Origin: JBCBWG01 sp039186015
GTDB taxonomy: Bacteria > Pseudomonadota > Alphaproteobacteria > Rhizobiales > Hyphomicrobiaceae
Assembly: GCA_039186015.1 (NCBI GenBank)
Contig: JBCDAH010000180.1
Coordinates: 1 to 7,632, forward strand
DNA length: 7,632 nt
Reading direction: 5' to 3'
Shown piece after piece: positions 1 through 5,139 of this stretch. The number at the start of each line of letters is the position of its first letter. Position 1 is the first letter of the stretch. The translations under genes were made by a program, and so were the position numbers. Below the pieces are notes generated by a model, which saw only the letters and a list, made by a program, of their open reading frames with translations, did no database searches and was not told the origin of the DNA.

Positions 1-207
1 CAAGCCGACATCAAGATCGGCGAAGCGGCAGACCGCGAAGGCGCATTGATGGAAACCGTCACGGTCGACATCTTTAACAAATTCCAAGCGCAAATCGGGG
101 CCAAGGTGAAGTCCGCAAAAGAGCTTGGCTTGCCGTCACCGGACGAGTTCGAGTCGTGGTGGCCGCCGAAGGGATATAAGCCACCGCCGATCAAGGTGCG
201 CTCCTAA
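1..207 (+). CDS. C-terminal fragment of unknown protein, possibly the solute-binding subunit (TctC-like) of the first TTT system
   Basis: The first reading frame is open from the window edge and gives 68 residues ending in TAA at 205-207, so the gene begins outside the window. The tail is soluble and mixed-charge, with no membrane segment. It contains a helix-like stretch (FNKFQAQIGAKVKSAKELG, residues 27-45) and ends in a Trp/Pro/Lys-rich tail containing WWPPKGYKPPP (residues 54-64). I do not recognise a diagnostic motif. The assignment rests on position: it lies directly upstream of tctB-tctA on the same strand, the place of the binding-protein gene in classical tctCBA operons, and a hairpin follows it as is common after binding-protein genes. 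The end does not resemble the usual TctC/Bug C-terminus, such as that of the gene at 6708, so it could equally be an enzyme or another binding-protein type. That it is coding is likely; its function is a guess. Confidence 0.6.
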   Translation, partial: QADIKIGEAADREGALMETVTVDIFNKFQAQIGAKVKSAKELGLPSPDEFESWWPPKGYKPPPIKVRS

Positions 208-215
208 AAGGCCGA

Positions 216-258
216 CGGGCCGCCTCAGATTCATATCATGCGTCTGATTGGCGGTCCG
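216..258 (+). other. Stem-loop in the spacer after the first gene (mRNA-processing/attenuation type, no T-run)
   Basis: Bases 216-229 pair with 243-258. C216 pairs with G258, GGGCCGCC (217-224) pairs with GGCGGTCC (250-257, one G-U), and TCAGA (225-229) pairs with TCTGA (243-247). A two-base TT bulge lies at 248-249, and the loop is 13 bases (230-242). About 14 pairs, mostly G-C, make this a stable RNA structure. The sequence after it (GCATCGTC) has no T-run, so it is not a standard intrinsic terminator. Hairpins between a binding-protein gene and its permease genes often protect the upstream mRNA or reduce read-through, which would fit this place. The pairing is visible; the role is inferred. 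Confidence 0.5.
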
Positions 259-294
259 CATCGTCATCAGTTCAACGCTTCACACATAGTGGCT

Positions 295-309
295 CTCAGG
301 GGAACTGAG
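295..309 (+). promoter_or_regulatory. Shine-Dalgarno of the first tctB inside a small hairpin
   Basis: AGGGGA (298-303) lies five bases before the GTG start at 309 and decides that start. The same bases sit in a short inverted repeat, CTCAG (295-299), loop GGGAA (300-304), CTGAG (305-309), which also takes in the first base of the start codon. Folding would partly hide the ribosome site. A five-pair stem is weak, so regulation is only a possibility. The rest of the 208-308 spacer shows no convincing promoter. Confidence 0.45.
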
Positions 310-875
310 TGAGCGAAGATACGCAACAACGCGTCACATTCGAAGGTGAGGAAGCCCATGCCGGCTACGCCTCGCCAATGCTTGATCTGATCGCAACGGC
401 GCTTCTGATTGCGCTTGCCGGCGCCGTCATGATCGCGAGTGTCGCGTTGCCCGTTCCAGACACCCTTCTAACGGCGCCCGGCTTGCTTCCGTTTCTTGTC
501 TCGGCATCCCTGTTATTGTTGGCCGTCGGTCTCGGTGTGTCGGCCGTTGCGCGGTGGCGGTCGGGAACGGCGCTGCCGATGCTTGATGATCGCGACCTGG
601 CGACCGACTTCAAGTCCCTCGGCCTGGCGGTCGCCGTCGCGATTTACATTGCGTCGCTCCAGGTTCTCGCCTTTCGTTACGATGTGGTTCTGGGCGGATT
701 TCGGCACACGATCTCTGCGTTTGAGCCGGTGACCATTATCGCATTGGCGGTCATCATCACGATGTTCTGGCGGGGCGCGATCTGGATCACGGCGCTTATC
801 TGCGTGTGCTGGACCGCGCTTCTGAGCCTGGTCTTCCAGCACGTTTTTGCAATCCCGCTTCCAGGTTCGTTCTGA
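309..875 (+). CDS. tctB: TctB-like small membrane subunit of a tripartite tricarboxylate (TTT) transporter, system 1
   Basis: This 188-residue protein is hydrophobic, with four to five likely membrane segments at about residues 27-47, 57-80, 103-122, 139-154 and 157-175. Its N-terminus (residues 1-23) is charged and cytoplasmic-looking. The length, the spacing (two N-terminal helices, a polar loop around 82-102, then two or three helices) and the TAPGLLPFLVS stretch at the start of the second helix fit the TctB family, which has low sequence conservation. TctB is the small inner-membrane partner of TctA; its exact role in import is poorly defined. The GTG at 309 is preferred because AGGGGA lies five bases upstream; the next in-frame Met (codon at 378) has no ribosome site and lies at the first helix. 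The stop overlaps the tctA start (TGATG), implying coupled translation. Without the adjacent tctA this would be only a small membrane protein. Confidence 0.85.
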   Translation: MSEDTQQRVTFEGEEAHAGYASPMLDLIATALLIALAGAVMIASVALPVPDTLLTAPGLLPFLVSASLLLLAVGLGVSAVARWRSGTALPMLDDRDLATDFKSLGLAVAVAIYIASLQVLAFRYDVVLGGFRHTISAFEPVTIIALAVIITMFWRGAIWITALICVCWTALLSLVFQHVFAIPLPGSF

Positions 876-2392
876 TGGTTGATGCGATCCTGTCCGCCCT
901 GGCACCAGCGCTGGTGGTTATGTCGCTCTGCGGCGTTTGTCTCGGGATCGTATGGGGTGCGCTTCCGGGCCTGTCGACGACAATGGCGATGGGTTTGCTG
1001 ATCGGCCTGTCCGCCGGCATGCCGCAGGACATTGCGATCAGCTTCATGCTGGGTGTGTATACTGGAAGCGTCTTCGGCGGTGCGATTTCGGCGGTTCTGA
1101 TCAATATCCCAGGTACGCCTGACGCCGTGCCGACGATGATCGAAGGTCACCAGCTTGCTCAACGCGGAGAAGGCGGACAAGCGCTTGGCATGTCCATTGC
1201 GGCCTCTTTCGTCGGCGGCATGGTCGGCATTGCTTTGTTGATCGCGTTGATCCCGCTGATCTTGACCTTCGCGCTGAACTTCAAGTCGTGGGAGATGTTC
1301 TGGCTTGCGATCATCGGCATCATGGTTGCCGGGTCTATGGCGGCCGGCTCGATGCCGCTCAAGGGCTGGATTGCGGGTTGGATTGGGATGTTGATCGCCT
1401 TTGTCGGGTTGGACGCGATCCACGCCGTTCCCCGCTTCACGTTCGGATCATTCGCTCTTTACGACGGCATTTCTTACGTTGCGGTTCTGATCGGCTTGTT
1501 CGGCATGTCCGAAATCCTCCGTACGTTGCCGGCAAAGGACCTCCCGACAATCCCTTCGAAGGTCGGGCGCATCATCCCTCCGCTTGGAAAGCTCGCTCGC
1601 TTTCTCCCGTCCGCATTGCGCTCGGGAACCCTTGGGGCGTTTATCGGCGCGATCCCTGGCGCGGGCGCCAACGTGGCGTCGTTTCTGGCGTACGACATCG
1701 GGCGCCGCCGCGCCAATCCGGACGAAAAGGCGAAATGGGGCAAGGGGAGTTACGAGGCGATTGTCTGTGCTGAGACAGCCAACAACGCCAACATCGGTGG
1801 ATCCATGTTGCCGACCCTCGCGCTCGGGATACCCGGCAACGCCGCCGCGGCCGCCCTACTCGCTGCCCTCACGTTGAAGAATGTCGTTGTCGGCCCAACA
1901 ATCGAAATCGATCACCCGGGACTGATCTACTTCATCTATGCCTCGCTGATCGTTGCCAATCTCATCATGTATGTCGCCGCGTTCGCGCTGATCGGCCCAT
2001 GCGTCAAGCTGTTCAGCCTTCCGCGCGGCATCCTCATGCCGCTGATCCTGCCCGTCTGCATCATTGGGGCCTATGCTGTGAAGCTGTCGATGGCCGATGT
2101 CTGGATCATGTTCGCTGCAGGCGTCTTCGGCTGGGTTCTATCCGTATTTCGTTTTCCGACGGCGCCGATCGTGCTCGGCGTGATCCTCGCACCGCTCGCC
2201 GACGAAAACCTGCGCCGCGCACTCCTGGTCTTTGAGGATAAATCGATCGGCTTCATCCTCTCGCAGTGGATCGGAACCGTTCTGATGGTGGCGGTGTTTG
2301 TGGTGATCATCGAAGGCGTCATGCGCGCCTTGAACGTTCTGAGAAAACGCGCGGAGCCACTCTCGGAGTCTCCGCCTGCAACATCCAGTTAG
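875..2392 (+). CDS. tctA: TctA-family large permease subunit of a TTT transporter, system 1
   Basis: This is a 505-residue polytopic inner-membrane protein, the usual TctA size. It forms the transport channel and imports the solute delivered by a TctC binding protein, probably driven by a cation gradient. The family's internal duplication is visible: WGALPG (27-32) and IGAIPG (257-262) match in the two halves, as do INIPGTPDA (76-84) and LGIPGNAAA (317-325). The conserved ETANNA block is at 300-305, in a segment starting CAE rather than the PE I remember as usual. Helices fill most of the rest; the last 17 or so residues are polar. The ATG at 875 is chosen because it overlaps the tctB stop by one base and begins at the normal family N-terminus. 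An in-frame start at 806 would add 23 non-hydrophobic residues inside tctB. No strong Shine-Dalgarno precedes 875, so translation probably depends on coupling to tctB. Substrate unknown. Confidence 0.93.
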   Translation: MVDAILSALAPALVVMSLCGVCLGIVWGALPGLSTTMAMGLLIGLSAGMPQDIAISFMLGVYTGSVFGGAISAVLINIPGTPDAVPTMIEGHQLAQRGEGGQALGMSIAASFVGGMVGIALLIALIPLILTFALNFKSWEMFWLAIIGIMVAGSMAAGSMPLKGWIAGWIGMLIAFVGLDAIHAVPRFTFGSFALYDGISYVAVLIGLFGMSEILRTLPAKDLPTIPSKVGRIIPPLGKLARFLPSALRSGTLGAFIGAIPGAGANVASFLAYDIGRRRANPDEKAKWGKGSYEAIVCAETANNANIGGSMLPTLALGIPGNAAAAALLAALTLKNVVVGPTIEIDHPGLIYFIYASLIVANLIMYVAAFALIGPCVKLFSLPRGILMPLILPVCIIGAYAVKLSMADVWIMFAAGVFGWVLSVFRFPTAPIVLGVILAPLADENLRRALLVFEDKSIGFILSQWIGTVLMVAVFVVIIEGVMRALNVLRKRAEPLSESPPATSS

Positions 2393-2396
2393 GGAG
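2391..2396 (+). promoter_or_regulatory. Shine-Dalgarno of the MocA-family gene, overlapping the tctA stop codon
   Basis: AGGGAG lies eight bases before the TTG at 2405 and shares its first two bases with the tctA stop codon TAG (2390-2392). This supports both the unusual TTG start and co-transcription with tctA. No other in-frame start codon lies before the nucleotide-binding motif of the protein. Confidence 0.7.
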
Positions 2397-2404
2397 CTGT
2401 TCGG

Positions 2405-3532
2405 TTGGCCACGAAGACAAAAGAAATCGGTCTTGCCGTCGTCGGTTGCGGAACAATCGGCCGCATTCGCGCCGAGCTTGCACGCGCCTATCCCGGTGTC
2501 GGCTGGATCGGGCTATGCGACATCAAATCCGACATCGGCAAGAAACTCGCCGACGACGTCAACGCCGATTTCTTCACCACGGACTTTCGCGAGCTGCTGC
2601 GTCGACCGGAAGTGACCGCAACCATCATCGCAACGGACGAGAACTTCCATTTCGACCCGGCCATGCTCGCGATTGAGCAAGGTCACGCGCTGTTCATCGA
2701 AAAGCCGCTGGCGACGGATGCGCGCCGGTCCGCTGAGATTCTCGCGGCGATTGAACAAGCCGGTGTCGATGCGGTCATTGGCTATACGCAGAGATTTCGG
2801 CGCCGCTTCCTCACGATCAAGGAGCGCTTGATTACCGGACAGATTGGCGACGTACACTCGGTGGTCACGCGCGCCTTCATGAACCGGATGGTGCCGATCG
2901 CGACAGTGCAGCGGACGCAAGAGCGTGAGACGCTCACGCCCATGGTTGTCTCCGGCACCCATAGCTTGGACATGTCGCTCTGGCTGATGGAGGGCAAAAC
3001 ACCGACCAGTGTCTACGCCCGTTCGACCGACAAAGTCCTGGGCCCCTGGGGTACGAAAGATTCGACCTTCGGCATTTTCACCATGGACGACGGTGCGATC
3101 TTTTCCATGAACATATCATGGGCCTTGCCCGAGGTCTGGCCCGGCGCCGTGTATGGCATCGAAATCGGCATCGTCGGGACCGAAGGCGTGATCGATATCG
3201 AGGACACGCATCGGGATCTCGTGATGGCGACCAACTTCGCGCAAGGCGCCGGCTATGCACCCGAAGGCTACAAGGCGCCCGCGCGCCATGTCGAGTTCTT
3301 GACGAGCTATCCGCCAGGCGACCTGCACGGCGGGCAGCTGTGGGGCCCCATGCGCGAAGAAACCAACGCGTGGTATCAACGGCTCTACGCCGGGCTGCAA
3401 ACGCCGCACGCTTCGGCGCAGGACGGCCACCGCAACCTGCTGTTGACCATGGCCATGGACGTTTCAGCAAAGCGTGGCGAGCCGGTGCCATTACCGCCCG
3501 ACCCGGACGAACTGATGAGCGAACTCATGTAA
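2405..3532 (+). CDS. Gfo/Idh/MocA-family NAD(P)-dependent oxidoreductase
   Basis: This is a 375-residue cytoplasmic protein. An N-terminal Rossmann fold is shown by VVGCGTIGR (12-20) and by the acidic D40 at the end of the second strand (WIGLCDIK), a residue that usually favours NAD over NADP. The EKP motif (99-101) with lysine K100 marks the family's active site. GYTQRFRRRF (126-135) and the segment leading to GQIGDV (145-150) match its standard middle region. GTHSLDMSLWLM (184-195) supplies the conserved His (H186) and the following Asp (D189), but the Asp usually four residues before that His is V182 here. The C-terminal half (about 125-345) would be the alpha/beta substrate domain. Family members oxidise or reduce sugars, inositols, amino sugars and related hydroxy compounds; the substrate cannot be read. 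The gene starts 12 bases after tctA with a TTG, the only usable start. Its place between transporter genes suggests it acts on an imported compound. Confidence 0.9.
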   Translation: MATKTKEIGLAVVGCGTIGRIRAELARAYPGVGWIGLCDIKSDIGKKLADDVNADFFTTDFRELLRRPEVTATIIATDENFHFDPAMLAIEQGHALFIEKPLATDARRSAEILAAIEQAGVDAVIGYTQRFRRRFLTIKERLITGQIGDVHSVVTRAFMNRMVPIATVQRTQERETLTPMVVSGTHSLDMSLWLMEGKTPTSVYARSTDKVLGPWGTKDSTFGIFTMDDGAIFSMNISWALPEVWPGAVYGIEIGIVGTEGVIDIEDTHRDLVMATNFAQGAGYAPEGYKAPARHVEFLTSYPPGDLHGGQLWGPMREETNAWYQRLYAGLQTPHASAQDGHRNLLLTMAMDVSAKRGEPVPLPPDPDELMSELM

Positions 3533-3548
3533 CAACCGAACTCATGTA
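3508..3548 (+). repeat. Short direct repeats at the 3' end of the MocA-family gene
   Basis: CGAACTCATGTA occurs exactly at 3520-3531 and again at 3537-3548, 17 bases apart. A third, imperfect copy (CGAACTGATGAG, 9 of 12 matching) abuts the first at 3508-3519. The first two units encode the end of the dehydrogenase (DELMSELM and stop); the last lies just after its stop and supplies a TAG (3547-3549) in the frame of the next gene. It looks like a small local duplication. Confidence 0.6.
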
Positions 3549-3558
3549 GCGTGGATGC

Positions 3559-4494
3559 GTGTCAATGGTGATGACAATTCGATTTGGCGGCTATCAGGGC
3601 GACCAGTCCGTCCACACGCGCGGTGGGCGGGCGCTTGGAGAAGCGTTGACACGGCTCAGCGGCGGAGACGTCATACTCGACTTCGACGAAAACATTGTTA
3701 CGCGCGGACAGAAGGCGGCTGAGCTTCTGTCCATGACCGAAGAGGGGGCAATTGACGGCTGTTATTTTTCGTCCAGCTATCTGGCCAAGCGCGTGCCGGA
3801 GCTTGGCGTGTTCGATCAGCACTTCATGGTGCCGGACCGTCGACGCGCCTATCGTCTCCTGGATGGCGCACTTGGAGATCGGCTGAAAGCTCAGGTCCAG
3901 GCAACAACCGGCTATAGGGTGCTTGGATATTGGGACAATGGCCTGCGCCACATCTCAAGCCGCTCGCCGATTCGAACACCGTCGGACTGCAAAGGGCTCA
4001 AGCTGCGCACCCTGGCCAATGAGGATCATCAGCGTGTGTTCCGTGCGCTCGGGTTTGATCCCAAAGCGATTGATGTCCGCGATCTGCCAGAGGCCGTCGA
4101 AACCGGAGACGTAGACGCGCAGGAAAATCCGCTCACCAACATCTACAATTTCGAACTCCACAAGACTCACCGGCACATCACGTTGAGCCGGCATCTGCTC
4201 GGCGTTGCGCTGGTGCTGTTCCAGAAAGCGACGGTTGAGTCGTGGCCTGACCACATTCGCACGCTGATCGAAGCTGCCGTCGCCGAAGCGACGCGCGCGC
4301 AACGGCAGTTCGCCGAAAACGACGACGCCGTCTGTCGGACCGCGCTTGCGCGCGACGGTGTCGAGATTGTCGACTTGAGTGAAACGGAGCGGACGCGTTT
4401 TGCCAACGCGTGCCGCGGCGAAGTGCAGGCGACACGCGCACGGTTCAATCCGGAATTGATCGCACTCTTTGACCGCGAACTCGCCGCTGGCTGA
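3559..4494 (+). CDS. DctP-type (TRAP transporter) solute-binding-like protein without a signal peptide
   Basis: The 311 residues match the mature part of DctP/SiaP-type binding proteins. The chain opens at the first strand (TIRFGGYQGDQSVH, 6-19). GYWDNGLRHISSRSPIRTP (123-141) is followed by CKGLKLR (144-150), with the family Arg at R150. FRALGFDPKAIDV (161-173) precedes DVDAQENP (184-191). R130, R150 and N190 sit close to the ligand-binding Arg, Arg and Asn of SiaP. No hydrophobic leader exists, and the in-frame TAG at 3547-3549 rules out a longer N-terminus. Three in-frame starts compete: GTG 3559, ATG 3565 (nine bases after a weak GGA) and ATG 3571; none changes this conclusion. It therefore looks cytoplasmic, unlike exported TRAP receptors, and no TRAP permease gene is in the window. 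It lies 26 bases after the dehydrogenase gene and may work with it. The fold call is strong; the role is unknown. Confidence 0.85.
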   Translation: MSMVMTIRFGGYQGDQSVHTRGGRALGEALTRLSGGDVILDFDENIVTRGQKAAELLSMTEEGAIDGCYFSSSYLAKRVPELGVFDQHFMVPDRRRAYRLLDGALGDRLKAQVQATTGYRVLGYWDNGLRHISSRSPIRTPSDCKGLKLRTLANEDHQRVFRALGFDPKAIDVRDLPEAVETGDVDAQENPLTNIYNFELHKTHRHITLSRHLLGVALVLFQKATVESWPDHIRTLIEAAVAEATRAQRQFAENDDAVCRTALARDGVEIVDLSETERTRFANACRGEVQATRARFNPELIALFDRELAAG

Positions 4495-4506
4495 GCTGTA
4501 TGCAGG

Positions 4507-4528
4507 TTCCGCATTCTGCTACCCGGAA
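4507..4528 (+). other. Weak inverted repeat in the 96-bp spacer before the second tctB
   Basis: TTCCG (4507-4511) and CGGAA (4524-4528) form an inverted repeat with a 12-base interval; two flanking G-T pairs could extend it. A short TTTT follows at 4535-4538, not directly after the stem. It could be a weak terminator for the upstream operon, an operator, or chance. Otherwise the spacer 4495-4590 shows only the ribosome site of the next gene, with no clear -35/-10 pair. Confidence 0.2.
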
Positions 4529-4573
4529 TTCGCATTTTAGGTGGATTTGGGCAGCGGGCATGATGATGGCCAC

Positions 4574-4581
4574 GGGAGGAG
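4574..4581 (+). promoter_or_regulatory. Strong Shine-Dalgarno of the second tctB
   Basis: GGGAGGAG ends nine bases before the ATG at 4591, with an A-rich linker (CCATAAAAA). It fixes the start and gives this operon a stronger initiation site than the genes of the first cluster. Confidence 0.75.
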
Positions 4582-4590
4582 CCATAAAAA

Positions 4591-5139
4591 ATGGACTCGT
4601 TAAACAGGCGCCTGGACCCTGAGGTTTTGGTGGCAGGAACACTCCTTATTCTCTCCTGCCTTTCGATCCTCTTCATGTCACATCTGGTTGCGGCGCCGAA
4701 AGTTCTATTTGGGCGGTCGCTCACCGCAATTGCGCCAACCCTGTTTCCCTATATGATATTGAGCAGCCTGGCTGTTCTCAACGCAATTTTTGTGCTTCGG
4801 TGCATTCTTCGTCCCGAAAAGATCTGGCTTGAGGGTTCCGGTGAGAGTAACGACTGGAAACGAGGAGTCCTGCTTTTCTGTGTGATGCTGTTTTACGCGC
4901 TCACCATGACCGTTTTCGGTTTTTTCACCTCCAGCGCGCTCAGCCTCGCCATGATCTCCATGTTGGTTGGCAATCGCAGTCCAGTTGGCATCATCCCCAC
5001 CGCCGTCGTACCGCCCATCCTGCTCTACCTCGTGGCGACCCGCGTTCTTGCTGTCTCGCTGCCGGAACTGTCGGAGATCGAGTTCTTTATTGCCGGCGTG
5101 CTCGGCGAAACCGGCCAAGCCGAGAGACCGTCGCAATGA
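4591..5139 (+). CDS. tctB: TctB-like small membrane subunit of a TTT transporter, system 2
   Basis: This 182-residue protein has hydrophobic segments at about 11-31, 46-72, 91-112, 113-127 and 131-155, and a polar loop around 73-90 that includes charged residues (RPEKIWLEGSGESNDWKRG). The size and pattern are those of TctB, the small partner of TctA in the inner membrane. The segment APTLFPYMI (48-56) at the start of the second helix is like the Pro-containing start of that helix in other TctB proteins. The C-terminus (156-182) is acidic and soluble. It shares little direct sequence with the system 1 TctB, so the two are not a recent copy. The stop overlaps the next ATG as ATGA (5136-5139), which suggests coupled translation with tctA. 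This ATG is supported by the strong ribosome site upstream. Confidence 0.87.
   Translation: MDSLNRRLDPEVLVAGTLLILSCLSILFMSHLVAAPKVLFGRSLTAIAPTLFPYMILSSLAVLNAIFVLRCILRPEKIWLEGSGESNDWKRGVLLFCVMLFYALTMTVFGFFTSSALSLAMISMLVGNRSPVGIIPTAVVPPILLYLVATRVLAVSLPELSEIEFFIAGVLGETGQAERPSQ

Noticed and set aside
216..258. Intrinsic transcription terminator
   Set aside because: The stem is good but no T-run follows it, so it is reported as a processing or attenuation hairpin instead.
806..874. Upstream in-frame start for the first TctA, adding 23 residues
   Set aside because: The extension lies wholly inside tctB, is not hydrophobic or family-like, and the ATG at 875 overlaps the tctB stop in the classic coupled arrangement.
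677..1423. Long open frame on the minus strand (248 codons) opposite tctB and tctA
   Set aside because: Its product is rich in Arg, His, Asn and Gln with no domain pattern, as expected from the reverse of a membrane-protein gene; the + strand genes here are unambiguous.
2266..2676. + strand open frame spanning the tctA/MocA junction
   Set aside because: Arg/His-rich shadow overlapping two conserved genes; no family features.
3118..3549. + strand open frame of 143 codons inside the MocA-family gene
   Set aside because: Arg-rich product in an alternate frame of a well-supported gene; its only interest is that its stop lies in the repeat before the DctP-like gene.
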